From NCBI GenBank assembly GCA_017449415.1, contig JAFSJO010000058.1, positions 1 to 44,366 of the forward strand: a DNA stretch of 44,366 bases, read 5' to 3'. Shown piece after piece: positions 24,533 to 33,111 of the stretch. The DNA comes from Synergistaceae bacterium. Lineage in GTDB: Bacteria; Synergistota; Synergistia; Synergistales; Aminobacteriaceae. Made by a program: the position numbers and the translations under genes. The notes below the pieces were generated by a model. It saw only the letters and a program-made list of their open reading frames with translations. It was not told where the DNA came from and did no database searches. Position 1 is the first letter of the stretch. Each line of letters begins with the position of its first letter.

Positions 24533-25723
24533 CTAAACTCTAAAGGGTTCCATGCCGGGGAGCTTCTTGCCCTCGCAGTATTCAAGGCTTGCGCCGCCGC
24601 CGGTCGAGACATGTGAGACCTTATCCGCGACCTTGAACTGACGCACCGCGCTGGCTGTGTCGCCGCCTCCGATGACGGTTACGGTGCCATGCTCCTGAGT
24701 CATCTTCGCGACTGCCTCGGCAAGAGCCTTTGTTCCCTCCGCGAACTTCGGATCCTCGAAGACACCCATCGGGCCATTCCACAAAATCGACTTCGCGCCT
24801 TCGAGAGCCGCCGAGAAAACTTTCACGGTCTCCGGGCCAATGTCGAGCCCCATCTTGTCAGCCGGTATAGCGTCGCTGGAGACTATTGCCGTGTCGGTTG
24901 CGTCGATTGCCGAAGCTACAACGCTGTCGACAGGAAGCAAAATCTTCACGCCTTTCTCAGCCGCCTTTGCGAGCGTGTCTTTCGCGAAGTCGAGCCTCTC
25001 AGCATCGCACAGAGATTTCCCGATCTCCTTGCCCTGAGCTTTCAGGAACGTATAAGCCATTCCGCCGCCGATCAAAATCGTGTTGGCCTTGTCGAGAAGA
25101 TTTCCAACAATCGCGATCTTGTCGGAGACTTTCGCGCCGCCGAGGATCAGCACGTAGGGTTTGGCCGGGTTCTCGCTGACCGCGCCGAGCATTTCGCCCT
25201 CACGTTCAAGCAGATCACCAGCAAAGGCTTCCTTGACGAACGGAATGACCCCGCAAGTCGAGCAGTCCGCACGATGAGACGCGCTGAAAGCGTCCATTAC
25301 GAACACGTCGAACGGAGCAGCCATAGCTTTCGCGAAATCCGGGTCGTTCTTCTGCTCCTCGGGGTGATAGCGCGAGTTCTCCAGCACGACGATCTCGCCG
25401 GGGTTCAGAGCATCAACCGCAGCCGCGACTTTCTCGCCAACGCAGTCATCAACAAAAACAACTTTGAGGCCGTAAGCTTTCTCAATGTCGGGAACAATCT
25501 GAGAGATAGAGTACGCGGGATCCACTTTGCCTTTCGGTCTTCCGAAGTGCGACACGAGAGCGACTTTCGCCTTTGCGTCAATCAGCTTTTTGAGTGTGCT
25601 CCAGTGAGCGCGGATACGAGCGTCATCGGTTACTTTGCCATTCTTGAAAGGGACGTTGAAGTCGACCCTCATCAAAACTTTCTTGCCTGTTACTTCCGCA
25701 GGAGTGAATGTTTTCAATTTCAT
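24533..25723 (-). CDS. pgk: Phosphoglycerate kinase
   Basis: ATP-forming step of lower glycolysis. 396 residues, normal. Motifs: KKVLMRVDFNVP (about 14-25), LVSHFGRPKG (substrate site, about 57-66), VVLENSRYHPEE (about 114-125; the usual R is preceded by S), VMDAFSASHR (the usual A-F-G-x-A-H-R has S for G), LGGAKVSDK, LIGGGMAYTFLKA, WNGPMGVFE and VIGGGDTASAV. GGAGG lies 7 bases before the ATG. First of the pgk-tpiA operon. Confidence 0.97.
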   Translation of the reverse strand: MKLKTFTPAEVTGKKVLMRVDFNVPFKNGKVTDDARIRAHWSTLKKLIDAKAKVALVSHFGRPKGKVDPAYSISQIVPDIEKAYGLKVVFVDDCVGEKVAAAVDALNPGEIVVLENSRYHPEEQKNDPDFAKAMAAPFDVFVMDAFSASHRADCSTCGVIPFVKEAFAGDLLEREGEMLGAVSENPAKPYVLILGGAKVSDKIAIVGNLLDKANTILIGGGMAYTFLKAQGKEIGKSLCDAERLDFAKDTLAKAAEKGVKILLPVDSVVASAIDATDTAIVSSDAIPADKMGLDIGPETVKVFSAALEGAKSILWNGPMGVFEDPKFAEGTKALAEAVAKMTQEHGTVTVIGGGDTASAVRQFKVADKVSHVSTGGGASLEYCEGKKLPGMEPFRV

Positions 25724-25771
25724 TTTTTTACTTCCTCCTTGTGAATTTTGTATTGATATTTTACTACAGCC

Positions 25772-27025
25772 CTATTTCACCAAGGCGATCGCAACGTCAT
25801 TAACGTTAGTCCCTGTCGGCCCCGTCATGAGAAGAGCGTCAGCTGCTTTGAGAGCGTTATATGCGTCGTTCTCTTTCAGAACGTCGGAGACGCTTATCCC
25901 CTTGGCCTTCAAGGTCGCTTCGGTCGAACCGTCAACGATGCCTCCAGCTGCGTCAGTCGGCCCGTCAGTTCCATCAGAGCCAAGCGAAGCTATCACAACT
26001 CCGTCAAGCCCGGAAATTCCAACCGCAGCCGCGAGAGCAAACTCCTGATTTCGTCCTCCCCTCCCGTGCCCGGTGAGATGTACGACAGTCTCGCCGCCAG
26101 CAATGATAGCGCACGGAGCTTTCACGGGTCTGCCCGAGGTCAACACCTCACGAGCCACAGAAGCCATGAACGCCCCGGCCTCGCGAGCTTCGCATGTCAT
26201 TGTCGTGGTCAGCACGAGAGGCTCATAACCTTTCGACTTCGCGATCTCGCAAGCCGCCGAACACAACGCCGTAACGCTCCCGGTTATCACTGCCGTAACG
26301 TTGTCGAGCTTCTTCGGGGTCTCGGTGGCGAGGATCTTCATAAGCTCGGGCTTGACTTTGAGGTCATATTTCTTCACGATCTCGAGGGCTTCCTCACTCG
26401 TCGAGTCGTCAGGCCACGCCGGCCCGGAAGCTATGCTGTCGAGCCTGTCGCCCAACACATCAGACAACACCACCATGAACACATGAGCCGGAGCGCAGAG
26501 CTTCGCGAAACGTCCGCCCTTAACGCCCGAGAGATGTTTGCGGATCGTGTTGATCTCGACGATGTCAGCTCCGCACGCAAGCAGCTGGCTCGTGATGTCT
26601 TTCATGTCATCGAGGGTAACGCCCTCGGCCGGGAGTTCAAAGAGAGCAGAGCCGCCGCCCGAAACGAGGAACAGCACAGTGTCGTCGGCAGTGAGACCCT
26701 TGACGTGTTCCAAGAGAGCTTTCGTGCCTTTCAGAGTGTTCTCGTCGAGTACGGGGTGGCCAGCCTCGAAAATTTCAAGCCCCTTGATGTCGCCCATCGA
26801 GTGTTCGTACTTCGTTACGACCGCGCCCGAGATGTCCGAGCCGAGAATATCACTCGCGGCCTTAGCCATTCGCCACGCGGCTTTGCCTATCGACGCAACC
26901 ACAAGGCGACCTTTGCCCCGGCGTTCTTGAAAGTCCGAGCGGTTGAGAGCTTCCTTAACGGCACTCTCGGGCAAGACAGCTTCAATGGCTCTGTCGATTA
27001 TGTCGCGCATGTCCTGTTTCAGCAT
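25772..27025 (-). CDS. Glycerate 2-kinase, DUF4147/MOFRL family
   Basis: Phosphorylates glycerate to 2-phosphoglycerate (the family also bears the older name hydroxypyruvate reductase, TtuD). 417 residues. N-terminal DUF4147-type domain has VVASIGKAAWRMAKAA (about 42-57), an AGHPVLDENTLKG segment (about 88-100), LVSGGGSALFELP (about 120-132) and NTIRKHLSGVKGGR (about 157-170). The MOFRL domain includes HLTGHGRGGRNQEFALAAA (about 313-331), ASLGSDGTDGPTDAAGG and ends MTGPTGTNVNDVAIALV. GGAGG precedes the ATG. Lies 48 bases upstream of pgk, so glycerate would feed lower glycolysis. A divergent region separates it from fchA. Confidence 0.9.
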   Translation of the reverse strand: MLKQDMRDIIDRAIEAVLPESAVKEALNRSDFQERRGKGRLVVASIGKAAWRMAKAASDILGSDISGAVVTKYEHSMGDIKGLEIFEAGHPVLDENTLKGTKALLEHVKGLTADDTVLFLVSGGGSALFELPAEGVTLDDMKDITSQLLACGADIVEINTIRKHLSGVKGGRFAKLCAPAHVFMVVLSDVLGDRLDSIASGPAWPDDSTSEEALEIVKKYDLKVKPELMKILATETPKKLDNVTAVITGSVTALCSAACEIAKSKGYEPLVLTTTMTCEAREAGAFMASVAREVLTSGRPVKAPCAIIAGGETVVHLTGHGRGGRNQEFALAAAVGISGLDGVVIASLGSDGTDGPTDAAGGIVDGSTEATLKAKGISVSDVLKENDAYNALKAADALLMTGPTGTNVNDVAIALVK

Positions 27026-27062
27026 TTCATTACCTCCAACGTTTGGGATAGTGTCGCTATTA

Positions 27063-27068
27063 TATAAT
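27063..27068 (+). promoter_or_regulatory. -10 box for the fchA-folD operon
   Basis: TATAAT in an AT-rich 67-base divergent gap. No strong -35 hexamer at 17 bases. Confidence 0.4.
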
Positions 27069-27091
27069 GAAATTCATAAGGAGGCGGTCTA

Positions 27092-27715
27092 ATGTTGGTA
27101 AAAGAAAGCTGTGAAAGATTTTCCGAGCTGCTCGCGGAGAAACTCCCAACCCCCGGAGGCGGAGGAGCGGCGGCTTACGTCGGAGCTTTGAGCGCGGCTC
27201 TGTGTTCGATGGTCGGAAATTTCACGTTGGGCAAAAAGAAATACGCTGAGTTTGAAGAAGACGTTAAAGAGATTTTATTGAAAGCTGAGAGGCTCCGTCT
27301 GAGGCTTCTGAGTCTGGTTGACGAAGACGCGCAGGCATTCAGCCCCCTCGCCGAGGCTTACGCTCTCCCCAAAGACGCTCCCGGACGCGACGAGATTTTA
27401 GAGAAAGCTTTGTTGAACGCTTGCGAAGCTCCGTTGGAGATGATGAGACGCTGCGCCGAGGTCGTCGACCTCCTCGAAGAGATGCTGACGAAAGGGAGCA
27501 GGCTCTTAATCTCTGACGTTGGGTGCGGGGCTTTGATGGCTCGTGCGGCGATTGAGAGCGCGGCTGTGAATGTCTTCGTGAATACGCGTCTGTTGAAAGA
27601 CACCGACACGGCGAACGCTATCGAGGCCAAGGCAGATGAGATCCTCGGCTCGTATTGCCCGAAAGCCTCCGAGGTTGCCGCCTCCGTCAGCAAGATCATA
27701 AGGAGGGAATATTAA
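27092..27715 (+). CDS. fchA: Methenyltetrahydrofolate cyclohydrolase, cyclodeaminase family
   Basis: 207 residues, all-helical FTCD_C (formiminotransferase-cyclodeaminase) domain. Seen: ELLAEKLPTPGGGGAAAYVGALSAALCSMV (position 12-41, the signature glycine-rich opening), a DEDAQAFSPLAEAYALPK segment and ISDVGCGALMARAAIESA. In clostridia and related anaerobes this stand-alone protein is methenyl-H4F cyclohydrolase. Immediately precedes folD with one base between the stop and the next ATG, on a shared mRNA; AAGGAGG precedes the ATG. Its presence probably complements a FolD that has lost cyclohydrolase capacity. Confidence 0.9.
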   Translation: MLVKESCERFSELLAEKLPTPGGGGAAAYVGALSAALCSMVGNFTLGKKKYAEFEEDVKEILLKAERLRLRLLSLVDEDAQAFSPLAEAYALPKDAPGRDEILEKALLNACEAPLEMMRRCAEVVDLLEEMLTKGSRLLISDVGCGALMARAAIESAAVNVFVNTRLLKDTDTANAIEAKADEILGSYCPKASEVAASVSKIIRREY

Positions 27716-27716
27716 C

Positions 27717-28538
27717 ATGGCTGAGATATTGAAAGGTGCGCCAGTCGCGTCAGCTCTCACGGAGAGATTAACGTCTCAGGCCGCGGAGCTGAAAGTCGTG
27801 CCGACGCTCGCAATAGTTCGAGTTGGCGATAACCCCGGCGATATTTCATACGAGACAGGAGCTACGAAACGCTGCGAGAAGATCGGGATCGAGGTCAGAA
27901 AGTTCAACCCTGACCCGTCGAGTGTCCTGAGCGTCATCAAAGAGATCAACGAGGACACGAACATTCACGGCTGTCTCGTGCTGCGTCCGCTGCCTGACAA
28001 GAACATCGAGCGCGAAGCGTGTGAACTCCTTGCGCCTGAGAAAGACGTTGACTGCATGACCTCGAAGTCTCTGGCCGGGGTCTTCATTGGGGAGGGGAGC
28101 TTCGCTCCGTGTACCGCGCAGGCGTGCATTGAACTCCTTGACTTCTACGGGATCGAGCTTGAGGGTCGCAACGTCGCTGTAGTTGGCCGCAGCCTCGTCA
28201 TAGGTAAGCCGGTCTCGATGCTCCTGCAGAGACGCAACGCCACTGTAACGATGTGCCACTCCAAAACGAAAAATCTTTCGGAGATTTGCCGAGCCTCCGA
28301 CATCATCATCGCCGCGATTGGCAAAGCGAACTTCATCGGGTCGGAGTTCGTTGCGCCGGGTCAGGTTGTCATTGACGTGGGCATCAACATGGGATCCGAC
28401 GGCAAGCTGTGCGGAGATGTGAACTTCAACGAGGCCGAGCCGATCGTCAAGGCTATAACTCCCGTGCCTGCCGGAGTCGGAGCTGTAACCACAGCCGTGC
28501 TTGCCAAGCATGTCATCGAGGCGGCTATGCTACAATAA
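27717..28538 (+). CDS. folD: Methylene-tetrahydrofolate dehydrogenase (FolD), active-site lysine missing
   Basis: 273 residues, FolD fold. Family marks: AIVRVGDNPGD, GCLVLRPLPDK, PEKDVDCMT, FAPCTAQACIELL, VVGRSLVIGKPVSMLL (NADP site) and TPVPAGVGAVTTAVLAKH. Normal FolD has a Y-x-x-x-K motif whose Lys (Lys56 in E. coli and human) is required for cyclohydrolase activity. Here Tyr45 is followed by E-T-G-Ala49, and lysine appears only at +6. So the enzyme is expected to be mainly or only a dehydrogenase, with FchA next door doing the hydrolase step. The ribosome site AAGGAGGG lies inside the end of fchA. Confidence 0.9.
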   Translation: MAEILKGAPVASALTERLTSQAAELKVVPTLAIVRVGDNPGDISYETGATKRCEKIGIEVRKFNPDPSSVLSVIKEINEDTNIHGCLVLRPLPDKNIEREACELLAPEKDVDCMTSKSLAGVFIGEGSFAPCTAQACIELLDFYGIELEGRNVAVVGRSLVIGKPVSMLLQRRNATVTMCHSKTKNLSEICRASDIIIAAIGKANFIGSEFVAPGQVVIDVGINMGSDGKLCGDVNFNEAEPIVKAITPVPAGVGAVTTAVLAKHVIEAAMLQ

Positions 28539-28582
28539 GCGGCAACCGAAAAAGCCATACACAAAAAAAGAGATGAAGCTCA

Positions 28583-29899
28583 ATGAACAGTGTTATTGTA
28601 TCCAAGTTCGGCGGGACGGCTCTGGCTGACGCTGAAAGAATAAAAGAAGTTGCTGAAGTCATAAAATCAAACCCGGATCGACGCTACGTCGTCGTTACTG
28701 CGCCCGGCAAGCTCACGCCCGACGACATCAAGATCACGGATCTTCTATACATATGCTACTCGCGCTACGAGAACCGCGAAAACTTCATGGAGATCCTGTC
28801 CACCGTTCAGAGCCGCTTTGAGGCTATCGTCGGAGGACTTGGGATAACGTTCGACCTCGCCTCGGAGTTCTCGAACATCAAGAAAGATTTATTCTTTGGC
28901 AAGGGTAAGGACGCAACCGCGAGCCGGGGCGTGTATCTCATGGCGAAGATATTGGCGGCGTATCTAGGCTGGGAGTTCGTTGACTCGTCGAAGGTGATCC
29001 TCCTCAACGCTGACGGCTCACTCAACGAAGATCAAACCTCGCTGGCAATCTCCAACGTGCTTCAGAAAGTTCAGCACGCTATCATTCCGGGAGGCTTCGG
29101 GATCGTCCCCAACACTCAGAAGCTTCTTATGTCGAAAGGCGGCGGAGACGCTACGGGGGCTGTCATAGCCAAGGCGATCAAGGCCGACGTATTCGAGAAG
29201 TGGACGGAGCATAGACACATCTACATAGCTGACCCCTCGATAGTCCAAAATCCCGCGAAAATTCGCAACCTCACATACTCGGAGCTGATCGAGCTTACCT
29301 ACATGGGCATCAACGTCGTTCATGAAGATGTCCTGCTCATGTTGAAGAATATCGGCGTGCTGACGAACATTCGGAGCATTCACTACCCCAACGACGAGGG
29401 GACTTACATCTCCGCAACGCTGCCTGAGGGGACGGATCGAAAGGTCGCGGCTTGCGTGTCAGGTCGAAGGAATTTCAAGATGCTCAGGATCGAGAAGATG
29501 GGTTTGAACAAACTCCACGGGATCGGCGAGAAAGTCTTCGGAGCGTTCGCGCGGCGCGGGATATCGTGCGAGCATTACGTCTCGGGGATCTATCACTTCG
29601 CGGTCGTGCTCAAAAATCCAATGTTCGACATCAGGCGTCAGGAGATCCTCAACGACATCAGCAACGCCATCAAGCCCGACTCGATTACGATCGAGAAAAA
29701 TCTTTCGCTGGTTGCCGTCATAGGTGAGGGCATGGGCACGACGAAAGGTATCTTTGCGAAGATCTTCGACGCGATCGCCGCCGCTGATGTCAAAGTCCGG
29801 CTGACGGATCAGGGAGCCGACGACCTCAACATCATCATCGGAGTGTATGACGAGGATTTCGAGAAGACCGTCAACGCCGTCTATCAAGCCGTAATTTAG
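28583..29899 (+). CDS. lysC: Aspartate kinase
   Basis: Phosphorylates aspartate to open lysine, threonine and methionine synthesis. 438 residues, monofunctional. N-terminal kinase has VSKFGGTALADAERI (5-19; KFGG motif), IIPGGFGIVPN (about 168-178), MSKGGGDATGAVIA (about 186-199) and YTDPS-like YIADPSIVQNPAKI (about 218-231). The C-terminal portion, from about 300, holds two ACT domains for feedback control (RIEKMGLNKLHGIGEKVF and VAVIGEGMGTTKGIFAKIFDA). The length and type resemble clostridial aspartate kinases rather than E. coli LysC. Weak ribosome site (AGAGATGAAG). Probably the third gene of the folate operon but the gap of 44 bases leaves room for its own promoter. Confidence 0.93.
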   Translation: MNSVIVSKFGGTALADAERIKEVAEVIKSNPDRRYVVVTAPGKLTPDDIKITDLLYICYSRYENRENFMEILSTVQSRFEAIVGGLGITFDLASEFSNIKKDLFFGKGKDATASRGVYLMAKILAAYLGWEFVDSSKVILLNADGSLNEDQTSLAISNVLQKVQHAIIPGGFGIVPNTQKLLMSKGGGDATGAVIAKAIKADVFEKWTEHRHIYIADPSIVQNPAKIRNLTYSELIELTYMGINVVHEDVLLMLKNIGVLTNIRSIHYPNDEGTYISATLPEGTDRKVAACVSGRRNFKMLRIEKMGLNKLHGIGEKVFGAFARRGISCEHYVSGIYHFAVVLKNPMFDIRRQEILNDISNAIKPDSITIEKNLSLVAVIGEGMGTTKGIFAKIFDAIAAADVKVRLTDQGADDLNIIIGVYDEDFEKTVNAVYQAVI

Positions 29900-29924
29900 A
29901 TTAGGGATTAGACGATTTTTTCAT

Positions 29925-29973
29925 TCCTCACTCCTCACTCCTCACTCCTCACTCATTCCTGACTCCTCCTTCC
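29925..29973. repeat. Heptamer array 9 (4 perfect units plus degenerate tail), opposite orientation
   Basis: Plus strand shows four TCCTCAC units then TCATTCC, TGACTCC, TCCTTCC. Unlike most arrays it reads against both flanking genes. It lies 25 bases after the aspartate kinase stop. The rest of 29900-30009 holds an AAAGGAG ribosome site for galT and nothing else clear. Confidence 0.85.
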
Positions 29974-30009
29974 TGATTTCCAATCCCAAATCCGAAAGGA
30001 GCTTTCGTT

Positions 30010-31515
30010 ATGGTTAATCATGAGCTTAACAATCTGATCTCGTTCGCACTTCATCACGGACTGATCGAACCCGACGACACGATCTGGGCCGCCAACTCTC
30101 TAATCGGTATCCTCGGCCTGAACTCTTTCGAGTTTGAAGCCGCTCCCGACACCTCGACCCCGATCCCGCACTCTCCAGACAGCATACTCGCAAAGATCCT
30201 TGACTGGGCAGCCGCTAACAATCTAATCGAAGACACTGAGACCGAACGCGACTTGCTCGACACGAAGCTGATGGGCGTGTTCACTCCCCGGCCCTCGGAC
30301 GTTATAGAGAAGTTCGCGGAGCTTGAAAAGATTTCGCCCAAGGAGGCCACGGATTATTTTTACAAGCTCGGAGTCTCCTCGAACTACATTCGCTCCGAAC
30401 GCACGGCCAAGAATATCTGCTGGAAGTCTCCGACGGAGTTCGGCGAGCTTGACATCACGATCAACATGTCGAAGCCTGAGAAAGACCCCCGCGACATAGC
30501 CAAGGCTCGCGCAATAAAATCCTCGGGCTATCCGAAGTGTCTGCTCTGCAAAGAGAACGAGGGCTTCTACGGGCATCACGGACACCCTGCGCGTCAGAAT
30601 ATCCGCCTCATTCCGTTGAAGCTCTGCGGGCGCGATTGGTATTTCCAATACTCGCCATACAGCTACTACAACGAACACTGCATCGTGCTTGACGGCGAGC
30701 ATGTCCCGATGTTGATCTCTCGCGAGACGTTTGAAAATCTCTTCGCCTTTATAGCGAGGTTCCCGCATTACTTCGCAGGCTCTAACGCTGACTTGCCGAT
30801 CGTCGGAGGCTCGATCCTGTCGCACGATCATTATCAGGGCGGGCGTTACGTGTTCGCAATGGACGGCGCACCGTTCGAGCGTCGATACGACACCAAGGAC
30901 AGCGACATCACAGCAGGGCGCATCAAGTGGCCAATGTCGGCGATAAGGCTCTCATCGAACGACCCCGAGAAGCTCACGAACTTGGCCGAGAAAATTCTTT
31001 CAGCGTGGCGCGAATGGACTGACGAGAGCGTCGGGATACTCGCGTACTCGGACGGCGAACCTCACAACACAATCACGCCGATCGCAAGACGCAAGGGCGA
31101 AGCTTTCGAGCTTGATCTCGTCCTCCGCAACAACAGAACTAGCGACGAACACCCGCTGGGGATATTCCACCCGCACGCCGAAGTCCATCACATCAAGAAA
31201 GAGAATATCGGCCTCATTGAGGTCATGGGGCTTGCTGTCCTACCTGCGAGGCTAAAATCGTCGCTCGAAAAAATTCAGGCGGCTTGGCTCGACGGTAAGG
31301 AGACTTTGCCCTCCGAGCTTGAAATTCACGAGGTCTGGTACAGGTCGCTCCGCGAGAGACACGCCAACTTGACGGGAGCTGACGAGGTCAAAGCAATGCT
31401 TCGTGATGAGGTCGGGCATGTCTTCGCGCAGGTGCTGAGGGACAGCGGAGTTTACAAGCGAGACTCGAAAGGTCTTGCGGCGTTCGATAAGTTCGCGGAG
31501 GCTGTCATATGTTAA
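30010..31515 (+). CDS. galT: UDP-glucose:hexose-1-phosphate uridylyltransferase, class II
   Basis: Transfers UMP from UDP-glucose to galactose 1-phosphate in the Leloir pathway. 501 residues, the length of class II GalT (class I is about 350). Seen: FYKLG near residue 118, YPKCLLCKENEGFYGHHGHPARQNIRLIPL (split here into its two halves; 174-203), GRDWYFQYSPYSYYNEH, and SILSHDHYQGGRYVFAM (about 271-287). AAAGGAG lies upstream. It overlaps the DUF4432 gene by 7 bases, so the pair is co-translated. No galK or galE is in view. Confidence 0.92.
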   Translation: MVNHELNNLISFALHHGLIEPDDTIWAANSLIGILGLNSFEFEAAPDTSTPIPHSPDSILAKILDWAAANNLIEDTETERDLLDTKLMGVFTPRPSDVIEKFAELEKISPKEATDYFYKLGVSSNYIRSERTAKNICWKSPTEFGELDITINMSKPEKDPRDIAKARAIKSSGYPKCLLCKENEGFYGHHGHPARQNIRLIPLKLCGRDWYFQYSPYSYYNEHCIVLDGEHVPMLISRETFENLFAFIARFPHYFAGSNADLPIVGGSILSHDHYQGGRYVFAMDGAPFERRYDTKDSDITAGRIKWPMSAIRLSSNDPEKLTNLAEKILSAWREWTDESVGILAYSDGEPHNTITPIARRKGEAFELDLVLRNNRTSDEHPLGIFHPHAEVHHIKKENIGLIEVMGLAVLPARLKSSLEKIQAAWLDGKETLPSELEIHEVWYRSLRERHANLTGADEVKAMLRDEVGHVFAQVLRDSGVYKRDSKGLAAFDKFAEAVIC

Positions 31516-32507
31516 GGCGCGAGGAGCTTTATCGCTACGTTGGCAACGAGGAGCAACTCTACAGCGTCAGGCGTGTCGTGATTGATGAGGGGACGGCTCG
31601 GGGCTGCGCTCTCTATCAGGTAACGACGGCGGGGGGCTTGGAGTTCGATATCCTGCCGGACTCGGGGCTTGACATTGGCCGCTTGAAGTTCCGAGGCGTG
31701 AACATCAACTACATGACCAAGAACGGCTATGACAGTCCCAACAGATTTTTGCCGATACGCGACAACTTCGATCACACGTTCCCCGGCGGTATGCTCTACA
31801 CGTGCGGGCTGTTGTCGGTCGGGCCTCAGTGCGAGGACACCAAAGGCGACGGCGAGTTTCACCCTCTGCACGGACGCTATCACGGTCAATCAGCGAGAAA
31901 TCTCTTCGCTTACGTTGACGGCGACAGCTTCATCATCGGCGGCGAAGTCCGTGAGTCCGAACAGTGGCGGCATTGCCTGTCATTGAAGCGTCGCTATACG
32001 ATCCCTGTGTGGGGCAGCGAGATCCTCATTGAGGACGAGTTGACGAACCTCACGCCTGTGCCGACCGAATACGCAATCTTGTATCACGTGAACTTCGGCT
32101 GGCCGTTCCTCAGCGAGAAGACAGAGCTGAAGCTCCCGACGGATCGAAAGACGACACCGCGAACAGCTCACGCAGCTGAGAATATTCAAACTCAATGCGA
32201 GTTCTCAGCTCCGATTGACGGCGAAGACGAGTGCGTCTACTTCAACGAGATTTTCTCGGAGCCGACGGCTCGCCTCATTAATCAGGAGCTTGGGATCGAA
32301 GCGTCGCTGTCGTGGTCGCTGGAGACGTTGCCGAGGCTCTCACAATGGAAGAGCATGAGGAGCGGCGAGTATGTCCTCGGGCTTGAGCCTTCGACGTGCT
32401 ACACGATGGGACGGGCTGAAGAGCGCGTGAACGGTGAGCTTAGAGTGTTGCGGCCTTTCGAGACGGTGAAGAATTTTGTGAGGCTCGCATATGCTAAAAT
32501 TAGCTAA
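31509..32507 (+). CDS. DUF4432/aldose-1-epimerase-like protein
   Basis: 332 residues with a galactose-mutarotase-like beta-sandwich fold, family DUF4432. Seen: DILPDSGLDIGRLKFRG (about 46-62), FPGGMLYTCGLLSVGPQ, FHPLHGRYHGQSARN (about 118-132; histidines expected at the sugar site), ILYHVNFGWPFLSE (about 194-207) and YVLGLEPSTCYTMGR. It starts inside the galT 3' end. Likely acts on sugar anomers with GalT; the exact substrate is not known. Confidence 0.85.
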   Translation: MLRREELYRYVGNEEQLYSVRRVVIDEGTARGCALYQVTTAGGLEFDILPDSGLDIGRLKFRGVNINYMTKNGYDSPNRFLPIRDNFDHTFPGGMLYTCGLLSVGPQCEDTKGDGEFHPLHGRYHGQSARNLFAYVDGDSFIIGGEVRESEQWRHCLSLKRRYTIPVWGSEILIEDELTNLTPVPTEYAILYHVNFGWPFLSEKTELKLPTDRKTTPRTAHAAENIQTQCEFSAPIDGEDECVYFNEIFSEPTARLINQELGIEASLSWSLETLPRLSQWKSMRSGEYVLGLEPSTCYTMGRAEERVNGELRVLRPFETVKNFVRLAYAKIS

Positions 32508-32550
32508 ATTAACTTTCATTTTCATAATTTTTATTTCGGAGGCGTATTCA

Positions 32551-33099
32551 ATGAGCAGTATCTATGATTACTCTGTGTTCAACTCGAAGGGTGAGGAAAT
32601 CTCTTTGAGCGCGTTCAAGGGCAAAGTGATCCTGATCGTCAACACCGCCACGGGCTGCGGCTTCACGCCCCAGTACGAACCCATCGAAGAGATGTACAGG
32701 AAGTATCACGACAAGGGGCTTGAGATCCTTGACATTCCGTGCAATCAGTTCGGAGGTCAGGCGCCCGGCTCTGATGAAGAGATCCATGAGTTCTGCACGC
32801 TCCACTACAACACGACGTTCGAGCAGTGCAAGAAGTCCGACGTTAATGGCCCGGGTGAGCTGAAGCTCTACACGTTCTTGAAGAGTCAGAAAGGCTTTGA
32901 GGGCTTTGACGCGGATCACAAGCTCGCTTCGCTTCTCAATGACATGCTGGCCAAGGCTGACCCGGATTTCGCCAAGAAGCCTGACATCAAATGGAACTTC
33001 ACGAAGTTCGTGGTGGATCGCAATGGCAACGTCGTGAAACGCTTCGAGCCTACCGCTGACATGGCCAAGGTCGAAGAGTTCGTAGCGTCGCTGTTGTAA
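32551..33099 (+). CDS. Glutathione peroxidase family protein (cysteine type)
   Basis: 182 residues from the ATG at 32551, which has GGAGG 8 bases upstream. Thioredoxin-fold peroxidase: ILIVNTATGCGFTPQYEPI with the peroxidatic Cys in place of selenocysteine, IPCNQFGGQAPGSDEEI (about 70-86), and IKWNFTKFVVDRNG (about 143-156) with the conserved Trp/Asn. Most likely reduces hydroperoxides with thioredoxin, which is encoded 12 bases downstream. A longer open frame from 32491 encodes a signal-peptide-like hydrophobic stretch, but it overlaps the previous gene and has no ribosome site. If used, the protein would be exported. Confidence 0.9.
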   Translation: MSSIYDYSVFNSKGEEISLSAFKGKVILIVNTATGCGFTPQYEPIEEMYRKYHDKGLEILDIPCNQFGGQAPGSDEEIHEFCTLHYNTTFEQCKKSDVNGPGELKLYTFLKSQKGFEGFDADHKLASLLNDMLAKADPDFAKKPDIKWNFTKFVVDRNGNVVKRFEPTADMAKVEEFVASLL

Positions 33100-33111
33100 G
33101 GAGGAACGGTC

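Noticed and set aside
24689-25744. A 351-codon open frame opposite pgk
   Set aside because: pgk is complete with all motifs on the other strand. The frame is a codon-usage shadow: the sense gene avoids codons whose complement is a stop. The protein is low in hydrophobic core and matches no family.
26066-27067. A 333-codon open frame opposite the glycerate kinase gene
   Set aside because: Same reason: glycerate 2-kinase is intact, and the antisense translation is rich in H, R and S with no domain.
27846-28511. A 221-codon open frame opposite folD
   Set aside because: Shadow of a recognised enzyme.
32491-32550. Signal peptide on the glutathione peroxidase
   Set aside because: The hydrophobic stretch overlaps the end of the previous gene, has no ribosome site, and the ATG at 32551 has GGAGG. 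I kept it as an alternative, not as the call.
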